Counted from the first letter of the stretch, positions 33,591-43,158 are shown. The stretch is 64,000 nucleotides of DNA from an uncultured Flavobacteriaceae bacterium (GCA_947502635.1 CANNAN010000001.1:665246-729245), one strand, 5' to 3'. The notes: generated by a model from the letters alone, not told the origin. Program-made: numbers and translations.

Positions 33591-34715
33591 ATGAAAAAAG
33601 TAAAAAGCCTTATAGCAATATTTTTAAAATCTCCTAGGGTTACAATTATTTTGATGCTATCTCTACTATATTTAGTAAAAATAGTAGTTTTTGATGAAAC
33701 CAGCCCTAACCGTTTCTGGAATAAAGGAGATGCCATATTTTATCATTTTATAGGAACATCTTTGATTGAAGATGGCGATTTTGATCTAAGTAATAACAGG
33801 AGGGGACTCCCCTTGGAAGAAGGGCATTTTGCGTTATCAAAATATGGATATCCAACAGCAAAACAGTCTCCTTTAATGACAATTGTTTCGCTTCCTCTAA
33901 GATTGATTTTTGGTCCAGTAGGTACTTTATGGTTTAATTTGATATGTTCTTTGGGGATTGTTTTAATTTTATACGAATTGCTCACCAGATGGGTTACTAG
34001 TTTTTCAGCATTAGTTGGATGTTTATTAGTAGGTGTAGCATCTGTACTATTTCGGTATGCTTTTAATTTCTCACCTGATGTTTTTAGCTGTTTATTACTT
34101 TTAGGGTTACTACTTTCCACATTGAAACAGAAATGGATTTTCGTAGGTGTTCTTGCAGGGTTGGCTGTTAGTGCTAAAATTGGTAATATTATTGTTGTTA
34201 TTCCAGTTTTAGGTTATGCTTTGAGTCAATTATTCTTAAAAAAAGAGTTTTTGAAAAATATGAAAACCTATTCACAGATAGCAATTAGTTTCTTCTTTGC
34301 TATTCTACCTTTTCTAGTATATAATAATTACCTTTTTGGTTCTCCTTTTACTACAGGATATCAGGCTATTCTAATTATGAATGAGCAGGGAGCAGCAATA
34401 CTATCACATACGAATGATTTTAATTTGCCATTTGTTAAGGGTTTAGTCTCATTACTCTTTAATAAGCATAATGGATTAGTAACAGATAATTGGCTCGTAG
34501 TTTCTTTAGGGCTAATCGGCATGTTTTTTTATTCCGATAAGAATAGAAAAGAAATGGTACTATTACTCACAATTGTTATTGTTCAAGTGGTTTTTTATGC
34601 TTTTTATGATCATCAACTGGCAAGTAGATTAGGAAATCGTTTTTTGTTGGTAAGCATAAGCCTGATGGCGGTCCCTACTTCTTTTTTAATAGAGAAAATT
34701 AAAAAAGCTTTTTAA
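33591..34715 (+). CDS. GT-C type membrane glycosyltransferase-like protein
   Basis: The 374-residue multi-pass protein has a first extracytoplasmic loop with NRFWNKGDAIFYHFIGTSLIEDGDFDLSN, where acidic residues fit the catalytic region of lipid-phosphate-sugar-dependent GT-C enzymes. About 9 transmembrane segments follow. It is short for the family (often 450-550). It ends 8 bases from the convergent SGNH gene at 34724. Role as a sugar transferase is inferred from fold pattern and neighbours. Confidence 0.65.
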   Translation: MKKVKSLIAIFLKSPRVTIILMLSLLYLVKIVVFDETSPNRFWNKGDAIFYHFIGTSLIEDGDFDLSNNRRGLPLEEGHFALSKYGYPTAKQSPLMTIVSLPLRLIFGPVGTLWFNLICSLGIVLILYELLTRWVTSFSALVGCLLVGVASVLFRYAFNFSPDVFSCLLLLGLLLSTLKQKWIFVGVLAGLAVSAKIGNIIVVIPVLGYALSQLFLKKEFLKNMKTYSQIAISFFFAILPFLVYNNYLFGSPFTTGYQAILIMNEQGAAILSHTNDFNLPFVKGLVSLLFNKHNGLVTDNWLVVSLGLIGMFFYSDKNRKEMVLLLTIVIVQVVFYAFYDHQLASRLGNRFLLVSISLMAVPTSFLIEKIKKAF

Positions 34716-34723
34716 TAAACATA

Positions 34724-35842
34724 TTACTTATTGCTTTTTACATTTTTATTAAAAGAGAAAACAGAGTCTAATTTCTTTGCTGCCCATTGATGACCGATAG
34801 CATTCCAGTGGTCATCACAGTCAAAATACAATTTTGATTCTATCCCAGAGGTGTCTTTATCAAACTCTTTTAGTAGATCATAATAAGAAAAGCCAAGTTG
34901 TTTGCTAAGTTTTTCTAAGCTATCTCTCAAAGGAATAGCGAATTTCTCTTCTCTGTTCTTCAAGATATCATATTTGCTTGGGATAGTTACGATGTTTATT
35001 TTTTTTCCCTGAGATTCGGTAAGAAGCTTTTCAATACTATGCTTCATTCTATTCCATTGTTGAGTATCTATTTTAAAATAACCACTATGACCCAAATGTG
35101 ATTCTCTTGGGAGAATAGTATATTGAATGTATTTTAATCTCAGATATTTCAATAAATGGTATGTGTAAGTGAAGTTTTTTAAAAGCCCTTTCCAACCATT
35201 AAAAGATTTAGATGGGCCTTGTATTCCTTCTTTAAAAGTATCTGGACCATAAATCAATTTATAGTTCGGGTATTCTCCCTCCCAAAACGCTCTATATTGA
35301 TTTGTATGGATTGATGTCCAATATGATAGGTCATCATCTATTACATCATTTTCTGGAAAAAGAGTCCATAAAATACTGTTATGATCATATTGTTTAGCCT
35401 TGTGTTTGTATAGTAAATATTGTTGGGTTGGTCCAAAATTACTCATACCCATATTTATAAATTCAAGTTGGCACATGTTTTCCAACTGCTCAGAAAAACG
35501 TTCATTGGTTTCAACGCCCCACCCTTCTGCATAAGAATCTCCAATAACTATTACTCTGTTTTGAGAAGAATGAAGTTTTCTTTCTTTATCTCTTGCTCCT
35601 ATAGAATTGGCTTTATAATTAACATTAAAACAACTTGAAATATGCAAGTATTCATGATATGGTTTTCTCCATGCACCAAATGCAGGATCCGAATCATTCC
35701 AAAAATGTTCTACTGTCTTAAAATTATAACTTGGTTTGCCAATTCTTATGAAATCTAAATAAACAAATATCATTAACCCCAGTTCTAAAAAAACAAAGAA
35801 AACTAATATCTGTATTCCAATTCTTAAAATTTTTTTCTTCAT
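34724..35842 (-). CDS. Membrane-anchored SGNH hydrolase-like protein
   Basis: The 372-residue protein has an N-terminal transmembrane anchor (about 7-28). The complete SGNH set is block I VIGDSYAEGWGV, block III LFPENDVIDDD and block V CDDHWNAIGHQ. It is a clear paralogue of the protein at 21825-22943 (shared NFGPTQQYLLYK, YPNYKLIY, LLKNFTYTYHLLKYL). It may act on acyl groups outside the membrane. It lies 73 bases downstream of the methyltransferase at 35916, on the same strand. Confidence 0.8.
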   Translation of the reverse strand: MKKKILRIGIQILVFFVFLELGLMIFVYLDFIRIGKPSYNFKTVEHFWNDSDPAFGAWRKPYHEYLHISSCFNVNYKANSIGARDKERKLHSSQNRVIVIGDSYAEGWGVETNERFSEQLENMCQLEFINMGMSNFGPTQQYLLYKHKAKQYDHNSILWTLFPENDVIDDDLSYWTSIHTNQYRAFWEGEYPNYKLIYGPDTFKEGIQGPSKSFNGWKGLLKNFTYTYHLLKYLRLKYIQYTILPRESHLGHSGYFKIDTQQWNRMKHSIEKLLTESQGKKINIVTIPSKYDILKNREEKFAIPLRDSLEKLSKQLGFSYYDLLKEFDKDTSGIESKLYFDCDDHWNAIGHQWAAKKLDSVFSFNKNVKSNK

Positions 35843-35915
35843 TTGGTTATTTAAGTTTTATAGATTGAAGCTATTGAATTTTTTTTGATTAATAAATTTA
35901 GAGTTGGTTTCGATT

Positions 35916-36686
35916 TTAATGATTGAGGGACTTTTTGCCAATTAATTTTAACCACATAAAAGGAGAGTCTTTTTTTTTCAAAAATGTATTGATAATTGAT
36001 TTTTCAGGTCGATATAATATTTCGAAATCATTAACACTTTCGATCTCGTGATGAAAATAATGATTAATCATTTCGGGAACCCCCAGTTTCTGATAATAGG
36101 TTTTGGTTCTTTCTTTAGCAGTAGCTATTTCTGAAAGTTTGTAAAAAGGGCTATCTAAAATATGAAGTTCGCCATCTTGATTTAGTTTACTTTTTAATAG
36201 GTTTATGATACCTTCCAGATTATCGAAATATTGAATACAGCTATTAACAGTAATAATATCAAAACCCTGTAGAATATCTGTTTCTGAAGAGAAAATATCT
36301 GCATAAATAAATTTTAAGTTTGGTTTTTTAAAAACTCTTGTGGCTTGTTTCAATTCTATATCATTAACATCCACGGCAAAAACTTCTGAATTATGAATAA
36401 GTGATAATTGATTACTAAACCAACCATTGCCACATCCTAGATCTAATACTTTTAAAGGTTTGTTTTTAGAAATAAGGTATTCAATAATTCTTTTGGTAGA
36501 TTTTTGACGGAGCTTCCATTCTATAAAATAACGATGCGTTTTTGTAACCTTTGGGAGTTGCTTTATTATGTCATCGTTGTATACTCTTTCTTCTTTTTTT
36601 CGGACATCTATATAAATACTGGAAAATTGATTTTGTTTTTCAGTAATGTAGTAGATTCCTTTATTTTTTTTAATATTGGATAACAT
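35916..36686 (-). CDS. Class I SAM-dependent methyltransferase
   Basis: The 256-residue protein has motif I VLDLGCGNGWFSNQLS, an acidic residue in AVDVNDIELKQA and post-motif LQGFDIITVNSCIQYF, typical of small-molecule methyltransferases. It starts 5 bases after the radical SAM gene at 36692, so it is part of the minus-strand operon from 41213. Substrate unknown; context suggests the product of the radical SAM enzymes. Confidence 0.82.
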   Translation of the reverse strand: MLSNIKKNKGIYYITEKQNQFSSIYIDVRKKEERVYNDDIIKQLPKVTKTHRYFIEWKLRQKSTKRIIEYLISKNKPLKVLDLGCGNGWFSNQLSLIHNSEVFAVDVNDIELKQATRVFKKPNLKFIYADIFSSETDILQGFDIITVNSCIQYFDNLEGIINLLKSKLNQDGELHILDSPFYKLSEIATAKERTKTYYQKLGVPEMINHYFHHEIESVNDFEILYRPEKSIINTFLKKKDSPFMWLKLIGKKSLNH

Positions 36687-36691
36687 ATGGA

Positions 36692-38080
36692 TTACTGTAA
36701 TTTATAATATTTCATGGCGAAAAATGCTAATAATGATTTTGCCTTTAATTTTAATGCAGTAATATTATATCTATTTGTTGAAGTTTTCTTTTTAAAGTAA
36801 TTTACTTCGTTTACAATTCTACGTACGGTAAAATCATAATATTTACGTTTATAAGTTCGTTTAAAATCAATATCCCTATCCGTTGATACTTCCCAATTAG
36901 GTTGCACCGTTATTTTATCTTCAATTTCATTATATAATGACGTGCCCTTAATAGGGTAGGCCACCGTAATTGTGAAATGAGTTGGATTGGCTGCTTTTAA
37001 ATAGTTGATGGTTTCATTAATATCAGTTTCATCTTCACCTGGGTAACCAACCATTATAAAAGTACCAGTTTCCATACCAATGGCATTTGTTTTTTGAATA
37101 GCTTCTTTTACAACATTGACATCAACGCGTCTGTCCATGGCATCAATGATTTTTTGAGATCCACTTTCAGCACCAATCCAAATTCTAAAACAACCAGATT
37201 CTTTTAATAACTGTAATATTTCATCATCTAAACGTTCAGCTCTGGTAATGCATTCAAAAGGAATAATGGCATCTTGTTTAATGACTTCTTTATGGAAACT
37301 TCTTATCCACTTGTGGCTTACAGAAAAGACATCATCTACAAACCAAATACTATCTGGATTATAAGTGTCTTTTAACATGCGTAACTCGGCAGCGACCATA
37401 TCGGCTGGACGCCGTCTGTAACTTTGTCCATAAACTGCAGTGCTACACCATTTGCACGTATAAGGACACCCCCGTTGTGTACTAATAGTCATGGAGCTTT
37501 TTCCATGGTACGTTTTCCAAGTATCTAAATATTTTTCTATCGGAATTGCTGCTCTATTTGGTAAAGGTAGCTCTGAGAGATCTTTAATTTTTATTCTTGG
37601 AGGCGTCTTTTTTAATTTATTATTCTCTAAAAAGGCAATACCTGTAATTGTCCTGTAATCGTCATTATCTATAATAGCTTGATATAGCTCTAATGTCGTT
37701 TGTTCACCTTCACCAATAATTAAAAAATCGGTTCCAGTTTTTAGATAGTTTTCGCAATTATAGGTAATATCTGGCCCTCCTAAAATGATTTTAGGAAAAC
37801 CATATTCGGGATCACTATTTAATATCTTGACTAATTTAACGACATTAATTTTGGTCATTAAATTAGTATAGATAGCCACCGCTCTGGGTTGCTTTTTTTG
37901 AATAAAAGCTAATTGTTCTTCTTGAGAATAAAAAGTAGAATCAAAAACATGGTTCTCAACGTTTTTATCATTTAAATAGGACGAAATATATAATAATCCT
38001 AGAGGCGCATATGGTTTCATAATATGCAACTCTTTAGGGTCATCATATATGTAATAAGCATGTGTTAATATTAAACTCAC
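36692..38080 (-). CDS. B12-binding domain radical SAM protein
   Basis: The 462-residue protein has an N-terminal B12-binding-like domain (PYAPLGLLYISSYL, IILGGPDITYN, FLIIGEGEQTTLEL) and a radical SAM core with RGCPYTCKWC (C205, C209, C212). DSIWFVDDVFS and RIWIGAESGSQKIIDAMDRRV are family motifs. It is related to the protein at 38852. It overlaps the upstream methyltransferase by 4 bases (ATGA coupling). Methyl transfer or C-C bond chemistry on a lipid, sugar or polyketide is possible. Confidence 0.87.
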   Translation of the reverse strand: MSLILTHAYYIYDDPKELHIMKPYAPLGLLYISSYLNDKNVENHVFDSTFYSQEEQLAFIQKKQPRAVAIYTNLMTKINVVKLVKILNSDPEYGFPKIILGGPDITYNCENYLKTGTDFLIIGEGEQTTLELYQAIIDNDDYRTITGIAFLENNKLKKTPPRIKIKDLSELPLPNRAAIPIEKYLDTWKTYHGKSSMTISTQRGCPYTCKWCSTAVYGQSYRRRPADMVAAELRMLKDTYNPDSIWFVDDVFSVSHKWIRSFHKEVIKQDAIIPFECITRAERLDDEILQLLKESGCFRIWIGAESGSQKIIDAMDRRVDVNVVKEAIQKTNAIGMETGTFIMVGYPGEDETDINETINYLKAANPTHFTITVAYPIKGTSLYNEIEDKITVQPNWEVSTDRDIDFKRTYKRKYYDFTVRRIVNEVNYFKKKTSTNRYNITALKLKAKSLLAFFAMKYYKLQ

Positions 38081-38859
38081 TTTTTCGTCAATTCAATTAA
38101 ATAATGATCCGCATATTTAGCCAAAAAAGAGAAATCAATAACCTTTTCTAGACGAACCAAAATATCTAAAAAAGGCTTTTTAGATAAAAAAGATGTTTCG
38201 AGATATGAAGGAGGAATACTTATTCCTATAGGTTTTAATCTTTCAGGTTTATATTGCAGTTTTGCTAAAGATATAATTTCTTTTGGATTGTAATACCATG
38301 TAGGAACCTTTACACCATCTACATTTGCTAGAACAGGTTCTTTTGTAAGTCTTCTTTTAGCACTTTTTAAGTCTCCTTTTAAATAAAAATATAGGCGCTC
38401 CCAAATACAAGATTTAGGCATGATGATGAATACTAACTTACCATTTTGGTTTAGGAGGCTTTGGGATGTTTTTATGAAGGCTTCCAGTTCTACTTTAGAA
38501 AGACAATTTAGTCCGCCAAAATTAGAGAAAATCAAGTCAAATTCTTTTTGAAATGTTTGGTTTGAAATGGTATTAATATCTTGAATTTTAAAATCTAAAT
38601 TTTTAGACGTTCTTTTTGACTTTGCTATGTCAATCATGTTTTTAGATATATCAGTAGCTATAACAAGATGTCCAAGGTCTGCTAGTTTTATAGCATCTTC
38701 TCCTGTACCACAATTTAATTCAAGTATGGAAAGTTTCTTAGTAGTATTAATTATTGGGTTTAAATAGTTGAAAACGCGCCGCCGTTGTGAGATACCTATC
38801 TTTGAAAATGTAAATACATTATCATAGTTTTTTGCTGCTATATCAAAATCATTAGGCAT
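38077..38859 (-). CDS. Class I SAM-dependent methyltransferase
   Basis: The 260-residue protein has motif I ILELNCGTGEDAIKLA, ATDISKNMIDIA and FDLIFSNFGGLNCL, as in small-molecule methyltransferases of the UbiE/class I group. It overlaps both neighbours (8 bases with 38852, 4 with 36692), so it is translated as a unit with the two radical SAM enzymes. The target is unknown. Confidence 0.83.
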   Translation of the reverse strand: MPNDFDIAAKNYDNVFTFSKIGISQRRRVFNYLNPIINTTKKLSILELNCGTGEDAIKLADLGHLVIATDISKNMIDIAKSKRTSKNLDFKIQDINTISNQTFQKEFDLIFSNFGGLNCLSKVELEAFIKTSQSLLNQNGKLVFIIMPKSCIWERLYFYLKGDLKSAKRRLTKEPVLANVDGVKVPTWYYNPKEIISLAKLQYKPERLKPIGISIPPSYLETSFLSKKPFLDILVRLEKVIDFSFLAKYADHYLIELTKK

Positions 38860-40315
38860 TGGTATGTTCCATGTTTTTTAAAACTATTTTATCAATTAAA
38901 GCAGATGGGACATAATACCCGTATAAAAGTATAGACCTTAATTCAGATTTAGTTAAGGAAAAAGGATTTTTTAAAACTTTCTTAAAATTTGCTTCTCCTT
39001 GACTTTTACGATATTCTTTATGTACATAACGATGTAGTTTTTTATAAAACCTAGAATTAAACGTGCCTTTAAACAACATGGCTAAATCATCGGAATCTGT
39101 CCAATTGGTTTTTAATTTTAAGTCATCTTTAACCTTTTCATAAAACTTAGTGCCTGGCAATGGATAAGAAACAGAGATTCCAATATTATCAGGAACTAAG
39201 GTTTTAATCATTCGAATGGTTTTATAAATATCCTCTTTCGTTTCTTCTAAATAACCAAACTGAATAAAAAAGGCTATACGAATGCCTTTCTCTTTTAGTA
39301 GGCGAGTAGCTTCATAAATTTGAGGAACGGTAATACCTTTATCCATACCATCTAATATGGATTGGGAGCCACTTTCTGCACCAACCCAGACTTCTTGAAG
39401 TCCACTTTCTGCTAAAGCATTAATAGTATCTGCCTTTAGAAGCAAATCTACTCTGCTTTGAATATAATAGGAAATAGAAAGGTTTTCGGCTTTTAATTTG
39501 TGATTAAATTGTTGAACCCAATCAGGTTTCAAACCAAAGATATCATCACACATCCAAAAACGATCTACATGGTAAGTCTCAATCAAATATCTTATATGTT
39601 TTGTTATGTATTCGGGACTGTGTGAATTGTAACGATTACCGTAAATAGGTTTAGCACACCAATTACATTTATAAGGACAACCACGTGTTGTTGCAATATT
39701 TAAGGTGAATTTATTTCCATGAGATTCCCAAATTGTACGATATGCTTCAATATCAATTAGATCCCAAGCAGGTAATGGGAGTTTGTCTAATTCTTTTAAA
39801 ACCGCTCTTGATGGATTTTTAATAATACCATTTTCAGTTTTGAAGACAATACCTTGAATTAGAGAGGTGTCTTCGTTGTTTTTAAGAGCTGTAACTAACG
39901 TCTCAAGAGTGATTTCTCCTTCTCCCTGAATCACGAAATCAGCTCCAGAATCTAAATATTTTTCATAATGATCTGTAGAATCAGAACTACATACTATAAC
40001 CTGGCAATGAATCTCTTTTGCAATTTTTATCATTTCAAAAGCTGCTTCACGCATGGTTGTTAGACACATTTTTGTTAGATAATTAAATCCATCATCATAA
40101 ATGACAAATGTCTTTGGCTGGTGTTTTTCCAGATAAGGCTTAACTGTTTTTGGGTCGTCTAAAAGATTGGCATCAAAAAGGCCAACAGAATATCCATTTT
40201 CTCTAAGATAAGACGCAGCATATATAGTGCCTAATGGGGGGTAAGGCATTTTATTCTTCCATTGCTTTTGGTCGAATTTATAATAATAAGAATGTGAAAA
40301 GACTATGTCAAGCAT
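38852..40315 (-). CDS. B12-binding domain radical SAM protein
   Basis: The 487-residue protein has an N-terminal B12-binding-like domain (MPYPPLGTIYAASYLRENGY, DFVIQGEGEITLETL) and a radical SAM core with RGCPYKCNWC (C213, C217, C220). RFWMCDDIFGLKPDW and VWVGAESGSQSILDGMDKGI follow. It resembles 36692 across its length, so the two probably arose by duplication. It overlaps the nucleotidyltransferase-like gene by 8 bases. Confidence 0.87.
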   Translation of the reverse strand: MLDIVFSHSYYYKFDQKQWKNKMPYPPLGTIYAASYLRENGYSVGLFDANLLDDPKTVKPYLEKHQPKTFVIYDDGFNYLTKMCLTTMREAAFEMIKIAKEIHCQVIVCSSDSTDHYEKYLDSGADFVIQGEGEITLETLVTALKNNEDTSLIQGIVFKTENGIIKNPSRAVLKELDKLPLPAWDLIDIEAYRTIWESHGNKFTLNIATTRGCPYKCNWCAKPIYGNRYNSHSPEYITKHIRYLIETYHVDRFWMCDDIFGLKPDWVQQFNHKLKAENLSISYYIQSRVDLLLKADTINALAESGLQEVWVGAESGSQSILDGMDKGITVPQIYEATRLLKEKGIRIAFFIQFGYLEETKEDIYKTIRMIKTLVPDNIGISVSYPLPGTKFYEKVKDDLKLKTNWTDSDDLAMLFKGTFNSRFYKKLHRYVHKEYRKSQGEANFKKVLKNPFSLTKSELRSILLYGYYVPSALIDKIVLKNMEHTNA

Positions 40316-41213
40316 ATTCCGAGTATAAGTCTAAGTTATATTGTTTTCTTATAGTATCGTACTTTTCATTTAATAAATCAATAACTTTTTTTTGAAAATT
40401 TTGGGGATGGTGTTTAGAAACATTTTTAGTAGATTTTAAAGCAATCTTAAAATCATCTTTTTGCATATAGCCGAATTTGGAATACCATTTTTTTAAAGTA
40501 ATTTTTCTAAAAAAATCATCTAAAAAATCACCTGCTCCCGTATTCAAAATACTTTGTATAAGTAAAGAGAGCCATACTTTATTCTGGTCGTTTGTTGTTG
40601 AAAAATCAGAAGGACTAATGTTAGGGAAATAATCCTTTGTCCAAGTGTTTTCTTCAATAAATGATGTAAATACAGATTTTCCATAAACAGGAATTAGCGT
40701 TACCATTTCTGTTGCAGTGAATCTATTTTGTTCAGAAATTTTTAAGTTATTGCTACTAATAAAATAATTAACACAAAAATATTTTTTTGAATTCAATAAA
40801 AATATTTTTTTATATAAGATAAGTAGCGTTCGCGCAATCCATAATCTATTAGGCTTAGTAATGATAAAAAAATCAATATCGCCATCGTCATCATAGTACC
40901 CTTTTGATAAAGCTCCCGATAAAGAAACACCTTCTACATAAGGAAATTTAGCAATAAATTTAGCTACTTTATGAGCTTTTGGCATGATGTTTTTTGCCAT
41001 TCTATTACCTTCCATTCTTCTATGTACTTGCTCTATGTCATTTGTAGTTGTGTAAAAATCTTTAAGTTTATAAATAATACCTTTTTGTAATAAAAAATCA
41101 ATTTCATTGTGTAAAATTTCTTTAGATGCCAGAGGTGAAAATTTATAAATTTCCTCTTCAGTAAGTGGATATTTAAAAATAGAAAAATAAAGCAATGTTT
41201 TTAGTGTGTTCAA
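40308..41213 (-). CDS. Nucleotidyltransferase-domain protein
   Basis: The 301-residue protein begins with a winged-helix-like region (about 1-55) followed by a polymerase-beta-type nucleotidyltransferase motif, SLSGALSKGYYDDDGDIDFFIIT (about 98-119), with the paired metal aspartates D112 and D114. The rest (about 130-300) is helical. It may add AMP or another nucleotide to a protein, RNA or small molecule. It is the first gene of the operon 41213-34724, overlapping the next by 8 bases. Its exact job is unknown. Confidence 0.75.
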   Translation of the reverse strand: MNTLKTLLYFSIFKYPLTEEEIYKFSPLASKEILHNEIDFLLQKGIIYKLKDFYTTTNDIEQVHRRMEGNRMAKNIMPKAHKVAKFIAKFPYVEGVSLSGALSKGYYDDDGDIDFFIITKPNRLWIARTLLILYKKIFLLNSKKYFCVNYFISSNNLKISEQNRFTATEMVTLIPVYGKSVFTSFIEENTWTKDYFPNISPSDFSTTNDQNKVWLSLLIQSILNTGAGDFLDDFFRKITLKKWYSKFGYMQKDDFKIALKSTKNVSKHHPQNFQKKVIDLLNEKYDTIRKQYNLDLYSEYA

Positions 41214-41262
41214 GTTTTTTTATTTTATAGATAAAGGGCTTAGTTAACTTAAAAAAAAACAG

Positions 41263-41814
41263 TTACTTCTTTTTAAGAATAAAATTAAAAGATACCTCTA
41301 TATCATTTGCAATTTTACTTTTTACAACTTTGGGTATTTTAATATCAAAATCTGATGCATTGGCCAAAAAAGAACCAAACATTATAATATCTCCTGTTTC
41401 ATTTAAGGAAAGGTCTACATTAACATGGTCTAGTTGTTTGGTCTTTCCGTGAAAGGTTAATTGTCCTTTAATTGAAAACGATTGTTTTTCTATTTTTAAT
41501 TTATCCAACGAAAAATCTAATATTTGTCCTTTAAATGTTGCTTTAGGATAGGTGTCAGACTCTGCATAGTTTTCATTAAAATGCTCTTCCATGAGCGCAT
41601 TTTTAAATCGAAAACCTTTTACCAGAACTAAAGCAGCAAACTCACCATTTTCAGATTTCACTATAGCAGTTACAGAACTATGAGAAGCCTTTACTTCTTC
41701 AAAAGAAGGTACTGAAGCTTCAAATGTCACGGCTCCCTTTTTTGTTAAATATTTGCCTTGGGCCGTTAATCCTAAGCCAATAAAAAATATAATTAAAAAG
41801 AATATCTTTTTCAT
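41263..41814 (-). CDS. YceI-family periplasmic protein
   Basis: The 183-residue protein has a signal peptide (MKKIFFLIIFFIGLGLTAQG). The YceI-like beta-barrel includes GAVTFEASVPSFEEVKASHS, NALMEEHFNENYAESDTYPKATFKG and GQLTFHGKTKQLDHVNVDLS. Members bind polyisoprenoid or other lipophilic molecules in the periplasm. It is last in the minus-strand module led by an ECF sigma factor at 44231. Confidence 0.88.
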   Translation of the reverse strand: MKKIFFLIIFFIGLGLTAQGKYLTKKGAVTFEASVPSFEEVKASHSSVTAIVKSENGEFAALVLVKGFRFKNALMEEHFNENYAESDTYPKATFKGQILDFSLDKLKIEKQSFSIKGQLTFHGKTKQLDHVNVDLSLNETGDIIMFGSFLANASDFDIKIPKVVKSKIANDIEVSFNFILKKK

Positions 41815-41856
41815 GTTTAAATGTTTTTAAGGTGAAAAATATTAGTAATTAATGGC

Positions 41857-42222
41857 TTATTCTTCTAATAAGCCATCAGCTTCCCATTTTATTATTATAT
41901 CAATCAAATTTTGAGGCAGTCTTGGACCTCCAAAAGGCATGGCTCCTGCTTCACCAGCTTGACTGGAAATTCTATTAATTAAATTACTATTCATCACGGC
42001 ATTTTTTACATTACTAAATGTTGTAAAAGCTACTGGCGCACCGTTTACTGGAGGGTTTGAATGACAAACAATGCAATTATTGTCAATAATTACTTTAACA
42101 TCATCATTAAAAGTGGTTAGAACAGGTTGAGGTGTTTTAACTATTAAATCATCTTCGCTAACATTTGTACAACTAGAAAAAATAGCAAGATTAAAGATTA
42201 GTAGTAAAATTATTCTTTTCAT
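41857..42222 (-). CDS. Lipoprotein with c-type haem motif CIVCH
   Basis: The 121-residue protein has a lipoprotein signal (LLLIFNLAIFSSC) and one CIVCH motif. Further methionines (PFGG, GEAGAMPFG) could ligate haem, and it ends IIIKWEADGLLEE. It is a paralogue of the lipoprotein at 13401-13751. In this operon with DUF5777, OB-fold and YceI proteins it may act in envelope redox or respiration. Haem binding is predicted from the motif only. Confidence 0.77.
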   Translation of the reverse strand: MKRIILLLIFNLAIFSSCTNVSEDDLIVKTPQPVLTTFNDDVKVIIDNNCIVCHSNPPVNGAPVAFTTFSNVKNAVMNSNLINRISSQAGEAGAMPFGGPRLPQNLIDIIIKWEADGLLEE

Positions 42223-42234
42223 AACATTAGTGTA

Positions 42235-43083
42235 TTAAAAAACTCTGCTTAAGTTAAATCCAAAATAAATGATTCCATCTGCCCAATCTCCAGTTCCTTG
42301 ACCTAAGAAAGTATTCGTATTCATACCTTGTGCATTGGTGAAATGTAATTGAAATACATGTCCACCAGTTTCCAAATCAAAACCAATTGATAGAGGGTTT
42401 TTAAATGGAGAATTACTAGCTCTATTTAAATGCCAACCATAATCTACATTTACGGACCAACGTTTAGCTAGTTTATGTCGGCCTCCTACACCAAGAGCGA
42501 ACTGAGAATTATCTTGTCCATCGATTTGAACATAATTATCATGAAAGAATGTAGGGGCTAATTCTATTGAGAAATTAGTATTAACTTTTCTTGATATTAG
42601 CAATTGAGCCGTATAACCAAGTCGGTGTTTAAATTCGATGAGCGGTAAGTTATCTTTATCGAGTCCCGTATTAATCAAAAAAGCATTAAAACCTACAATG
42701 GAAAAAGGAAATCCATTTTTCTCTTGTCTTAAAAGTCGATATTTTGCTGATGCTTGATAAATTTTTTGAAAAGAACTTCTTGAGAATCCAACATTAATTC
42801 CATCAGAAATTCCATAAACAAAATTTAGACGAGTAACAGCATCATCTAATCCAAAAAAGGTGTTAATACCGTTTTCAAGGCTACCAAATCGATGGGATAC
42901 AATAAGAGTAAGTTCTTTTTTAGCAACAAGTTTAGTTGATTCAAAGTTTACTATTTTCAAACCTTTAAAAGCGGCAGTTGCATACTCTACACCTGTGGGG
43001 GCTGAATCAATTTCATCCAGTAAATCGTCCTGAGAATAAGTTAAAAAAGGAAAACAAAAAGCAATGACTAATAAGTATTTCAT
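42235..43083 (-). CDS. DUF5777-family beta-barrel protein
   Basis: The 282-residue protein has a signal peptide (KYLLVIAFCFPFLTYSQ) and then alternating amphipathic strands with many aromatic residues, ending GIIYFGFNLSRVF, consistent with an outer-membrane barrel. The segments ELTLIVSHRFGSLENGINTFFGLDDA and VNFG-type strands match the DUF5777 family, which usually sits next to YceI and cytochrome-like genes in Bacteroidetes, as here. Role unknown; the neighbours imply envelope redox function. Confidence 0.75.
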   Translation of the reverse strand: MKYLLVIAFCFPFLTYSQDDLLDEIDSAPTGVEYATAAFKGLKIVNFESTKLVAKKELTLIVSHRFGSLENGINTFFGLDDAVTRLNFVYGISDGINVGFSRSSFQKIYQASAKYRLLRQEKNGFPFSIVGFNAFLINTGLDKDNLPLIEFKHRLGYTAQLLISRKVNTNFSIELAPTFFHDNYVQIDGQDNSQFALGVGGRHKLAKRWSVNVDYGWHLNRASNSPFKNPLSIGFDLETGGHVFQLHFTNAQGMNTNTFLGQGTGDWADGIIYFGFNLSRVF

Positions 43084-43158
43084 ATAAATAAAGGTTAAAC
43101 GGGATTATTTCACTATTTTAATATAGATACGTACCAAATTATATTTTAAGAGCTAAAC

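Noticed and set aside
33743..34120. 125-codon open frame on the - strand
   Set aside because: It is antisense to the GT-C gene and rich in residues expected from shadow frames.
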